A stretch of DNA of 12,193 nt from the NCBI GenBank assembly GCA_003156235.1, contig PMGP01000393.1, positions 2,219-14,411 of the forward strand. Direction: 5' to 3'. The position numbers and the translations under genes are program-made. Below the pieces are notes generated by a model. It did no database searches. It saw only the letters and a list, made by a program, of their open reading frames with translations, and was not told the DNA's origin. The stretch is from Acidobacteriaceae bacterium (GTDB lineage: Bacteria > Acidobacteriota > Terriglobia > Terriglobales > Acidobacteriaceae). Shown here piece by piece: positions 1-6,586 of this stretch; position 1 is the stretch's first letter; each line of letters starts with the position of its first letter.

Positions 1-2056
1 CCTTCCAAGAATACAGCAAAGCGATTGGACGTCCATGCGGGCAACTGGTTGGGTGGCTCGTTTTCGCTAATTCCAAGAGTAACCACTCCATACGTGCCGG
101 GTCAAGTGGCGTATTGACTTTAATGGCAGAATGACAGGCGATGGAGGCGGCAATGCGTGTGCGGAGAGCCGTAAGATCATGATTTTGCTTGGGTTCGTCA
201 GAATCGGCGCTGGATTGGTCGATCACCTCGGACAATATCCGCTCTAGAGCCGCTCCCTCCAGTCCAACTGGGGCAGCCTTAACCGCAAGTGTTTGAGGAC
301 CAAAGGGTTCTACCTCGAAGCCATTGCGTTCTAACTCCTCGGCGATGCCAGCGAAGACTACCATTTGGGATGCCTTTAGTTCCACCAGAAGGGGCATTAG
401 TAACCTTTGACGCATTACCTGTTCGACTTGGCGCTCTCTTAATATTTTTTCAAAAAGTATTCTTTCGTGTGCCACATGCTGGTCGATTATCCACAAACCG
501 CCTTCGCCGGTGGCCAAAATGAACGATTCGCGCAACTGCCCCAGCGGGCGGAGAGAGCCGATCTGGTTAAGGTTGGCGGCGGCCTGCTCGGCCTCTACCA
601 GGGCCGTTTCAGTCGCGGGATTGGTGCCGGGAGCGTCACCGGTGCCAGGGGAGCAGTCGCCGGCGGGAGGCAGGCTGGCCGGCGTGAAGAGAGCGGCTGC
701 GGCCACGCCCCAGGCTTGCCGGTCGTTCCCGTTCCAGCCGCCGGGATGGAAGCTCTGGGCGGCAAAGGGCAGCTTGCCAGGAACGGGTGTGGGAAGGCGT
801 GGCGTCAGCTCGAAGGCTTCTGCATCAGCCTGGGCGGTCTGGAATGCGGTTGGGTCGGAGTCGGGCGGAAGCGAAAGTGGCTCACTATCCGGCGAACCGG
901 GCAATGGCGATGCAGCCGGCGGCATCAGCGAAGGGCTGGCTGCGGGCGCGGAGTCCAGCGCGGCCAGAAAACCGGCGGCGGGCCGGGCCTTCACGAGCGC
1001 GGTGCGAAGACTATCACGGACAAAGTCGTGAATCAAACTCTGCTGGCGAAACCGGACCTCGGTCTTGGCCGGATGGACGTTCACATCCACCTCTTCGGGC
1101 GGCATCTCCAGAAAAAGCAGCACTACCGGGAAGCTGGTGGGAGGAATTATGTTGCGATAGGCCTCGGTGATGGCGTGAATCAGCAGCCGGTCGCGAATAA
1201 GCCTTTTGTTGACAAAAATATAGATAGAATTTCGGTTCAGTTTTTGCAGCTCGGGTTTGGAGTAGAAACCGGTCAGCCGCAGCGTGCCGGGTGCACGCGC
1301 TGGCTCGTCGGGATTCTTCTTCCAGGGAGGCGGCTCAGGTAGTCCGGCGCGCTGCAGAGGGAGTTCCGCGGCAACGGGTAGCAATTGGGCCAGCGTGTCC
1401 TTGCCAAAAATCTGATAAATGCGCTCGGCCGTGCGAGTCACAGGCGGCGCGGAGACGATGGTGTGCGTGGCCGAAAGCAATTCGAAATGCTTTTCCGGAT
1501 GAGCCAGGGCATAGTGGGTGACCAGCGCCGTCACATGGGCCAGCTCGGTGGACTCGGCGCGAAGAAATTTGCGGCGAGCCGGAGTGTTGAAGAAGAGGTC
1601 TGCGACGGTGAGCGTGGTGCCGCGTGGCAGAGCTGCTTCGTCCACGTGAAGAATTTTGCCGCCGGCGATCTCCAGGTGCGTCCCCGCGGTTTCGCCGTCC
1701 GCGGAGGACCCTGTAGCCGTCTCCAGTGTGACGCGGGCTACCGAGGCGATGGAGGGTAGCGCTTCGCCGCGAAAGCCGAGGGTTGCGATGGAGAGCAGAT
1801 CGTCCACCGAGCGGAGCTTCGAGGTAGCGTGGCGCTCGAAGGCCAGCAGCGCATCGTCACGGCTCATGCCACAACCGTCGTCGGTAATGCGGATGAGCCT
1901 TCGGCCGCCCGCCTCCACATCGACGCGAATGCGGGTTGCCCCAGCGTCCAGGGCGTTTTCCAGGAGTTCCTTTACGACCGAGGCAGGCCGGTCCACCACC
2001 TCGCCGGCGGCAATCTGGTTGGCAACCTGGTCGGGAAGTACGCGGATGCGGCCCAT
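1..2056 (-). CDS. mutL: DNA mismatch repair protein MutL (C-terminus cut by window edge)
   Basis: MutL couples mismatch recognition by MutS to strand incision and removal. I translated this frame by hand from the ATG at 2056; it stays open to base 2, giving 685 visible residues. The N-terminal GHKL ATPase shows KELLENALDAGA (Glu30, Asn34), DDGCGM and LGFRGEALPSIAS. The transducer domain ends with VDVNVHPAKTEVRF (Asn326). A long Pro/Ala-rich linker follows, roughly residues 345-485. The C-terminal domain has the metal-binding endonuclease motif as DQHVAHERILFE (Asp525), then ACHSAIK (Cys641) and CPHGRP (Cys672). MutL with these motifs is the nicking type found in bacteria without MutH. DQHV replaces the commoner DQHA. 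A Shine-Dalgarno-like AGGA sits 5 bases before the start. Only a short tail, probably carrying the last FxR-type motif, lies outside. No internal stop or frameshift was seen. Confidence 0.96.
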   Translation of the reverse strand, partial: MGRIRVLPDQVANQIAAGEVVDRPASVVKELLENALDAGATRIRVDVEAGGRRLIRITDDGCGMSRDDALLAFERHATSKLRSVDDLLSIATLGFRGEALPSIASVARVTLETATGSSADGETAGTHLEIAGGKILHVDEAALPRGTTLTVADLFFNTPARRKFLRAESTELAHVTALVTHYALAHPEKHFELLSATHTIVSAPPVTRTAERIYQIFGKDTLAQLLPVAAELPLQRAGLPEPPPWKKNPDEPARAPGTLRLTGFYSKPELQKLNRNSIYIFVNKRLIRDRLLIHAITEAYRNIIPPTSFPVVLLFLEMPPEEVDVNVHPAKTEVRFRQQSLIHDFVRDSLRTALVKARPAAGFLAALDSAPAASPSLMPPAASPLPGSPDSEPLSLPPDSDPTAFQTAQADAEAFELTPRLPTPVPGKLPFAAQSFHPGGWNGNDRQAWGVAAAALFTPASLPPAGDCSPGTGDAPGTNPATETALVEAEQAAANLNQIGSLRPLGQLRESFILATGEGGLWIIDQHVAHERILFEKILRERQVEQVMRQRLLMPLLVELKASQMVVFAGIAEELERNGFEVEPFGPQTLAVKAAPVGLEGAALERILSEVIDQSSADSDEPKQNHDLTALRTRIAASIACHSAIKVNTPLDPARMEWLLLELAKTSHPTSCPHGRPIALLYSWK

Positions 2057-2604
2057 AGTTCCTAAGGGTAACGCAGGAAGGCAGGGAACAGGGATCAGGG
2101 AACAGGGATCAGGGAACAGCCGGGGCAAGCCATCAGAAAATGAGGAAGAAATGAGTACATATAAAGCTATTGCATTTATTAAACACTCATGCAATACTCA
2201 GTGTGTACCAAGTGGGAGCATCGTTTGTTTAGCCGATTTTGCTAAACCTGATGGATGCACTCGGCATTGACAGAGATAATACAAGGATCATGGACCGAGA
2301 CCATTGAAAAACGAGTACCTGTATGACTGGAATTTCTATTTCCCGAGCTTCGCGACCTTGCGCCGTCGGACCCCAAGTGGTTCACGTGGTTCGCGCAATT
2401 TTTAGATCTGAGGTTGTAGAATGCACAATTTTTGTGTATCGGAAACAGGATTATTTTCAGTCACGTCGATCATTGAGGTTGAAATCCTAACCTCCTCAGA
2501 ATTTGAGCAGATTGACAAACAAGTGTATCTGATTGAGAGCTTTTCTAAACCGTTTCCCTTGCGGGAACGCGACAAGTCCGTCATGGACGGAGAGATGGAT
2601 TCAT
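2057..2604. other. Gene-free gap between mutL and the RHH/membrane pair
   Basis: No convincing gene is seen in these 548 bases. They are visibly richer in A and T than the flanking mutL. They hold the 14-bp tandem repeat next to mutL and a small inverted repeat, GTTTAGC (2227-2233) and GCTAAAC (2241-2247), with a T-rich 7-base spacer. There is also a 30-codon open stretch at 2327-2419 that reads like protein (begins LEFLFPELRDL, ends FLDLRL and a stop). It is preceded directly by an in-frame TGA and has no start codon, so it may be the remnant of a lost gene. Promoters for mutL (leftward) and for the gene at 2605 (rightward) must lie here, but I could not point to good -35/-10 pairs. Confidence 0.6.
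2082..2119. repeat. 14-bp tandem repeat, about 2.7 copies
   Basis: The unit cagggaacagggat occurs at 2082-2095 and 2096-2109 without mismatch, followed by a partial copy to 2119. It lies 25 bases upstream of the mutL start codon, so it falls in the mutL leader or promoter region. A related, less regular atcagg-type repeat lies at 12013-12047. Confidence 0.85.
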
Positions 2605-2850
2605 ATGGCTAAGACACGGCTGCAATTTGATTTTACAGATGAGGCGCTCGGCGAATTGGATGAACTCAAAGGCGCTACTGGAGCCACCAACCGCGCAGAG
2701 GTGATTCGCCAATCGTTGCGCCTTATGCAATGGACAATTGAGCAGATTCGGGATGAGAATGCTACTGTTCTTGTCGAGAAGAACGGCCGGCAGCGTGAGG
2801 TGATCTTTCCCTACCTGACGTCCGGGAAAGCAATGGCGAACGCAAAATGA
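2605..2850 (+). CDS. Small ribbon-helix-helix-like DNA-binding protein
   Basis: This 81-residue protein starts at the ATG at 2605, chosen because GGAGAG lies about 10 bases upstream and because an RHH strand then falls right at the N-terminus. The first 45 residues fit a ribbon-helix-helix (CopG/Arc-type) fold: a short strand TRLQFDF, a helix from TDEALGELDELK, and a turn and second helix in ATNRAEVIRQSLRLMQW. Such proteins bind DNA as dimers through the paired N-terminal strands and often act as antitoxins or self-repressors. The C-terminal 35 residues (ENATVLVEKNGRQREVIF) look like a short beta hairpin that could bind a partner. The stop overlaps the start of the next gene (ATGA), so the two are almost surely co-translated. 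The upstream in-frame ATG at 2533 has no ribosome site and adds unconvincing sequence. RHH assignment is by pattern only. Confidence 0.75.
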   Translation: MAKTRLQFDFTDEALGELDELKGATGATNRAEVIRQSLRLMQWTIEQIRDENATVLVEKNGRQREVIFPYLTSGKAMANAK

Positions 2851-3149
2851 TTGAGCACCCGGAAGCTGGCGATCAAGCCTCAATCCAAGAGGTCGATAGT
2901 CCGCGCACATCCAAAGGGCCGGTCTTTTCGCCGGAAGAGCACAGAGCCAAAGCTACTAAGTTGCTGGCGCTGCTGCTCTTCGCAGCGTTGATTGTCTGCT
3001 TTATTGCACATTTTGTCGTTATCTGGAATTTTATCCACGACAAACAAGCTCTCGATGAATTCAATCGAGCATTCAATATCTGGATTCCGGTTTTGTCGGG
3101 GCTGTTCGGCTCGGCAGCCACCTTTTATTTCACGCAGGGGCGAAAATAG
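2847..3149 (+). CDS. Small two-helix membrane protein, partner of the RHH-like gene
   Basis: I do not recognise a named family for this 100-residue protein. Its N-terminal third (residues 1-38) is polar and probably cytoplasmic. Two hydrophobic segments follow, about residues 39-63 (LLALLLFAALIVCFIAHFVV) and 77-96 (IWIPVLSGLFGSAATFYF), joined by a 13-residue charged loop (HDKQALDEFNRAF). The protein ends four residues after the second helix. There is no signal peptide. The start codon overlaps the stop of the RHH-like gene, which argues for linked function. A membrane-active toxin under an RHH antitoxin, or a membrane anchor for a regulator, are both possible; neither is shown by the sequence. 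Confidence 0.75.
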   Translation: MIEHPEAGDQASIQEVDSPRTSKGPVFSPEEHRAKATKLLALLLFAALIVCFIAHFVVIWNFIHDKQALDEFNRAFNIWIPVLSGLFGSAATFYFTQGRK

Positions 3150-3198
3150 GCTCATTAGGCAGTGCGGCGAGAGCGTTGAAGACACGCCACAAATGCAA

Positions 3199-3220
3199 AA
3201 AGCCGCCCGAAGGCGGCTTT
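3199..3220 (-). terminator. UUCG-loop intrinsic terminator
   Basis: On the minus strand this reads GCCGCC-TTCG-GGCGGC followed by TTTTTG. It is a six-pair G/C stem, extended by A-T pairs at its base, closed by a stable C(UUCG)G tetraloop and followed by a U tract. It lies 26 bases beyond the stop of the membrane protein gene at 3246 and closes the leftward module. The plus-strand reading has only a short TTT after the stem, but could still end the convergent transcript from 2605-3149. Confidence 0.88.
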
Positions 3221-3245
3221 GTCGATACGGAAAAATGAAGCGGAT

Positions 3246-3479
3246 TTAGACGCCCAGGCCGAATTCGCCGGTCTGCTTTTCTCCGGCGTGGGCGTAAAAA
3301 TCATAGGGATTGCGGTGGTTGAACTTGTAGCGGCAAAGCAGTTCGCGACCCACGAAGAAGCCCACTGTAGCCACGGCCAACCCCACAGAGAGCCAGCCAA
3401 TCACCTTCAGCGCGCTGGATTCCTTTGTCTCCTCCGCAGTACCTTCCGCGGAAGCAGTGGCTTCTGGCTCAGTGGACAT
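3246..3479 (-). CDS. Small single-pass membrane protein of unknown function
   Basis: This 77-residue protein starts at the ATG at 3479, which has GGAG about 8 bases upstream. A longer reading from 3575 would run into the preceding gene and add a low-complexity Arg-rich N-terminus, so I rejected it. Residues 1-24 are acidic and low in complexity (Glu, Thr, Ala, Ser). Residues 25-45 form one membrane helix (VIGWLSVGLAVATVGFFVG). A basic stretch (RELLCRYKFNHR) suggests the C-terminus faces the cytoplasm, and the tail contains NPYDFYAHAGE. I recognise no family. It is the last gene before the terminator at 3199-3220, 58 bases after the RbsD/FucU-like gene, so it is likely co-transcribed with it. 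Confidence 0.72.
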   Translation of the reverse strand: MSTEPEATASAEGTAEETKESSALKVIGWLSVGLAVATVGFFVGRELLCRYKFNHRNPYDFYAHAGEKQTGEFGLGV

Positions 3480-3537
3480 GGCAGATTTCTCCTGCTTGCA
3501 TGATACCGCAAATACGCCGATTCCGGCCTTGCCCGCG

Positions 3538-4011
3538 CTAAGTCTTCGAGCGTAAGCGGGCCTCCGATGCCGCATCCCAGTAGCCGCAGCCCAACTCGAT
3601 AAAAACCGAGGTATACGGAATCGTCATGGTCGATTTGACGATGAGAACGGAAAACATGTGCGCGGCGCGGTCCAGGCTGGAGATGATTTCGTCGTGCGGG
3701 GTCATGGTAACGCTGAGTCCTTTCAGCGCGCCTTTGAGCCAGTTGCGATAGCTTTCGACTCCCGGCGCATCCTTCTCGTCAACAAGAGCCAACTCCTGAT
3801 CCACATGGATGACGGGATGAACATGCCGGCAGGCGCGAAGGCGGGCAAGCACTTTCTTGATGGCGACCTGCTGGCTCACCCCGGAGACAATGGTTTCTAT
3901 TCCCATGCTGGATTGGGAGGGATAGGCTGCGTCGGTTACCACAATCCAATTGCGGTGGCCATACAACGGCAGCCGCTCATCGAGAATTTTTTCCCACGAT
4001 ACAGGCTTCAT
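3538..4011 (-). CDS. RbsD/FucU-like sugar mutarotase family protein
   Basis: RbsD and FucU interconvert ring forms or anomers of ribose and fucose and work as small cytoplasmic oligomers. This 157-residue protein is slightly longer than the usual 130-150. Features that match: YGHRNWIVVTDAAYP near the N-terminus (His19 and Asp27 in the place of RbsD His20 and Asp28), TPHDEI (His106, matching the second active-site His) and PYTSVFIE near the C-terminus (Tyr133, matching the RbsD PYxN motif). In RbsD the residue two after that Tyr is Asn; here it is Ser135. That change, and the weak similarity elsewhere, suggest a diverged member with an unknown substrate. The ATG at 4011 has GGAGAGG 6 bases upstream. 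It lies 65 bases downstream of the dehydrogenase, same strand, and probably belongs to the same sugar-type module. Confidence 0.68.
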   Translation of the reverse strand: MKPVSWEKILDERLPLYGHRNWIVVTDAAYPSQSSMGIETIVSGVSQQVAIKKVLARLRACRHVHPVIHVDQELALVDEKDAPGVESYRNWLKGALKGLSVTMTPHDEIISSLDRAAHMFSVLIVKSTMTIPYTSVFIELGCGYWDAASEARLRSKT

Positions 4012-4076
4012 AGCGTCCTCTCCAGGTCCGAAAAGCGGACCGATCTGCTATCGAGTTAGTGCTCCAATTCTATGTT

Positions 4077-5153
4077 TCAGTGTGCTGAATTCTGTAATTC
4101 CTCGTCCGCGCAGACTGCTACTTTTCCGCACTTGCCGGAAGCCATCAAAGCATAGGCATCCGCGGCCCGATTGAGCGGGAAGCGGTGGGTGATAATGTCG
4201 GCCGGATGCAGATTCCAACGCACCAGGCGCTCGACCAGCTCCTCCATCAACCAGGTGGAGGTGACCCAGGAGCCGTAGAGAGTTTTTTGGTCGTGAATCA
4301 TATCCGGTGAGGGATTGAAATCGACGGTTCCACCCTCGCCGATGAAAACAATCTTGCCCCATTTACGCGTGGCTCGAATCGCCACAGCCCGCGCCGCTGC
4401 ATTGGCAGAGCACTCGATGGCGCGCTCGACGCCATAGCCTCCGGTCAGCCGCATTATTTGGGCGACGTTCTCCGGTCCAGAGACCAGCGTATCGTCGCAA
4501 AGGCGCAGCTCCCGGGCCAGCTTCAACCGCTCATCGACTACATCGACTCCGATGATTTTTTGCGCGCCTAGCTTGCGGGAAAGTGCCGCGGCAGCAAGCC
4601 CCACTGGACCGAGGCCAGTGATCAGCACCGCATGATTGCCATCGATTCCGATTTTTTCGATGCCCTCGTAGACGGTTCCGAATCCGCAAGCCACCTGCGC
4701 GCCGTCGGCATAAGAAAGTTCGTCATGCAGCGCGATCAGGTCCTTTTCTTCGGCGATCATGTAATCCGCCATGCCGCCATCCCGCTGCCAGCCGTAGGCG
4801 CGCCGGTACTTCTCGCTGGTGCAGGAGATCATGTAGCCGCGCCGGCAGTCGTTGCACACGCCGCAGCCGGAGATGTGATAGACGATCACTCGATCTCCTG
4901 CCTTGAAGCGCCGGCAACCGGGACCAGCTTCAACGATTTGGCCGCAAGGCTCATGACCGGCGATGACTCCCTGATAGCCCTCAGGTCCTTTGCCCAGATG
5001 CTCGTGGTAAATGCAGCGGATGTCCGAGCCGCAGATGGTGGAGGCTTTCACGCGGATCAAAACCTCTCCGTGTCCCGGACTCGGCACGGGAACGGTGCGC
5101 ATCTCGACTGTGCTGTTCCCTGGCAGAAATGCTGCTTGCATCGTTTTTTGCAT
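4077..5153 (-). CDS. Zinc-dependent medium-chain alcohol/polyol dehydrogenase
   Basis: An MDR-superfamily enzyme (358 residues, the normal size) that oxidises an alcohol or polyol with NAD(P). It has a catalytic-zinc set at Cys41 (CGSD) and His67-Glu68 (GHE), four structural-zinc cysteines at 97, 100, 103 and 111 (CGVCNDC then C), and a Rossmann fold beginning GLGPVGLAAAA (180-190) and running to IIGVD. This layout fits the sorbitol/threonine/xylitol dehydrogenase-like branch; the true substrate cannot be read. The start chosen is the ATG at 5153, with GAGGGAG about 9 bases upstream. An in-frame ATG at 5288 would add 45 residues unlike any MDR N-terminus. It follows the aldo/keto reductase by a 235-base gap containing a repeat, so it may have its own promoter. 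Confidence 0.93.
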   Translation of the reverse strand: MQKTMQAAFLPGNSTVEMRTVPVPSPGHGEVLIRVKASTICGSDIRCIYHEHLGKGPEGYQGVIAGHEPCGQIVEAGPGCRRFKAGDRVIVYHISGCGVCNDCRRGYMISCTSEKYRRAYGWQRDGGMADYMIAEEKDLIALHDELSYADGAQVACGFGTVYEGIEKIGIDGNHAVLITGLGPVGLAAAALSRKLGAQKIIGVDVVDERLKLARELRLCDDTLVSGPENVAQIMRLTGGYGVERAIECSANAAARAVAIRATRKWGKIVFIGEGGTVDFNPSPDMIHDQKTLYGSWVTSTWLMEELVERLVRWNLHPADIITHRFPLNRAADAYALMASGKCGKVAVCADEELQNSAH

Positions 5154-5284
5154 GTTGCTAATCTCCCTCGGTTCAAGACTGCAATCAAATTCGGCGAACA
5201 TACTGATAAGAAACAAGATTTTGGTTGTGCTGCAAGTTGAAGATTCAAAATGAACGAACAGAAAAGAATCTTGGATCAAGTGCA

Positions 5285-5328
5285 GCAAGTTAGCCCCCGC
5301 TGCGCGGGGTTAGCAAGTTAGCAAGTTG
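5285..5328. repeat. gcaagttagc repeats around a GC hairpin
   Basis: The decamer gcaagttagc occurs at 5285-5294 and 5313-5322, with a third, partial copy at 5321-5328 and a further gcaagtt at 5232. Between the first two lies a perfect hairpin, CCCCGC-tgc-GCGGGG (5295-5309). It sits in the gap between the two oxidoreductase genes. There is no U tract, so it is not a good intrinsic terminator; it looks like a small intergenic repeat element. Confidence 0.75.
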
Positions 5329-5388
5329 GCAAACAGCATCTGGCATGGCAAGTTTCATCTTTCGCGGGTCGGCAATGCCGGAGGTGGA

Positions 5389-6432
5389 CTAAGCCGGAGT
5401 GATTTCTCCGTTCACGTCCCACAAGGCTTCCCAGCTTTGCCCCTCTTTCCAGAGAAAGACCTGGCCTTTGATGAGGCGGCAATTTCTGTCGAGCGCGGCG
5501 ATCTGTCGCATCTCCTCTTCCGTCAATGGATCGGAAGTCACTCCGAGAAGGTTGTTGAAGATATTTTTCGGGTTGGCGGAAAACGGAATGGGTATCTGCC
5601 CGCGCTGCACCGCCCACTTGATGCAGACCACGGCGGGATGCACACCATGCCGCTGGGCAATGCGCAGGATCGCGGGATCCTCGGTGGGCGAAGTGTCTTC
5701 CGGCGTACGATCTCGCTCCGGGCGATGAGGCGAGCCGAGCGGCGAATAGCCGATGGGCTGCATTCCGTTCGTGCGCACAAACTCGAATAACTCCGGCTGC
5801 TGAAAGTGCGGATGGAGTTCCATTTCATTGGCCGCCGGCTTGACGTTTGCATCGCGGAGCACCAGCTTGAGCTTGGGGATGGTCATATTGGATGTGCCGA
5901 TGTGGCGAACCAGCCCGCGCTTGACCAGTTCTTCCATGGCGGCCCAGGTCTTCATGTAGTCGGCGTGGATATAAGGCTTGGAATCCTTGCTGCGTGCGGT
6001 AACATCGCAATTCGGCGGATGAAAATTTGGAAACGGCCAGTGGACGAGATACAGGTCGAGATAACTGAGCCGCAGGTCGGAGAGCGACTTCTCGCAGGAG
6101 GCGATCACATCCTGTGGGGCGTGCTTGTCGTTCCAGAGCTTGGAGGTAATCCACAGCTCCTCCCGCTTTACGCCCGAGGCCATCACTTCAGTCAACGCGC
6201 CGCCGATCTCGGCTTCATTGCCGTAAACGGAGGCGCAGTCGAAGTGCCGGTAACCGCAGCGCGCCGCGGCCTTTACAGCCTCGGCAATCTGGGCAGCGGA
6301 AACATGATCGGAGCCGAAGGTGCCCAATCCGATAGCCGGCATTCGCGCCCCTGTGTAAAGCGTTCTTTGCGGGACCGAGGCTGGATCGATTTGATCGGCA
6401 GCCTTCCCGGCGCTCGTACCCTTTGTCTGCAT
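5389..6432 (-). CDS. Aldo/keto reductase
   Basis: A cytoplasmic NADPH-dependent TIM-barrel oxidoreductase of the aldo/keto reductase superfamily. The 347 residues include about 25 extra, low-complexity residues at the N-terminus. The catalytic tetrad is complete: Asp65 and Tyr70 (FDCASVYGNE), Lys98 (WITSKLWN) and His131 (YLVHWPF). GLGTFG opens the barrel, GTSNMT and YSPLGSP are the usual later blocks, and IPIPFSANPKNI near the C-terminus takes the place of the cofactor-phosphate loop (IPKS-type). The unusual IPF in place of IPKS may weaken NADPH preference. The ATG at 6432 is preceded by AGGAG at good spacing. It is the first gene of a leftward module with a dehydrogenase and an RbsD/FucU-like protein, and a LacI-type palindrome lies 96 bases upstream. 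A carbohydrate role is likely but the substrate is unknown. Confidence 0.93.
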   Translation of the reverse strand: MQTKGTSAGKAADQIDPASVPQRTLYTGARMPAIGLGTFGSDHVSAAQIAEAVKAAARCGYRHFDCASVYGNEAEIGGALTEVMASGVKREELWITSKLWNDKHAPQDVIASCEKSLSDLRLSYLDLYLVHWPFPNFHPPNCDVTARSKDSKPYIHADYMKTWAAMEELVKRGLVRHIGTSNMTIPKLKLVLRDANVKPAANEMELHPHFQQPELFEFVRTNGMQPIGYSPLGSPHRPERDRTPEDTSPTEDPAILRIAQRHGVHPAVVCIKWAVQRGQIPIPFSANPKNIFNNLLGVTSDPLTEEEMRQIAALDRNCRLIKGQVFLWKEGQSWEALWDVNGEITPA

Positions 6433-6527
6433 TCTTTTCTCCTGGCCACAACAGAACCACGCCGCGATGCGCGAGTAAATCGAAGTATCAGGCGCGAAAC
6501 TGCTGCAAAGAATATACAACCCCTTAC

Positions 6528-6541
6528 AGTAAACGTTTACT
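6528..6541. promoter_or_regulatory. LacI/GalR-type operator palindrome
   Basis: AGTAAACGTTTACT is a perfect 14-bp palindrome with a central CG, the hallmark of LacI/GalR-family operators (AAxCGxTT core). It lies 96 bases upstream of the aldo/keto reductase start. On the minus strand a TATATT (plus bases 6511-6516) follows it by 11 bases and could be a -10 box; the palindrome then covers the -35 region, a typical site for repression. No clear -35 hexamer is seen, and no LacI-family gene lies in the window, so the regulator would be encoded elsewhere. Confidence 0.7.
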
Positions 6542-6586
6542 AACCGGGAATGCAAGCCGGCGGATTGTGTACGCGCGGGTTGTCGA

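Noticed and set aside
2227..2247. GTTTAGC/GCTAAAC inverted repeat as a terminator
   Set aside because: Seven A/T-rich pairs and no T run after the stem; too weak, and no gene ends nearby.
467..2270. Several plus-strand open frames of 75-290 codons opposite mutL
   Set aside because: They are antisense shadows of the high-GC mutL frame, rich in Arg, Gly and Ala, without motifs or ribosome sites; mutL motifs on the minus strand settle the coding strand.
2421..2612. 63-codon plus-strand frame just before the RHH-like gene
   Set aside because: No ribosome site, no recognisable fold, and it overlaps the well-supported start at 2605. A real small gene is not fully excluded.
5154..5288. Extended N-terminus of the MDR dehydrogenase from the ATG at 5288
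   Set aside because: The 45 added residues do not resemble MDR enzymes, and the ATG at 5153 has a good ribosome site.
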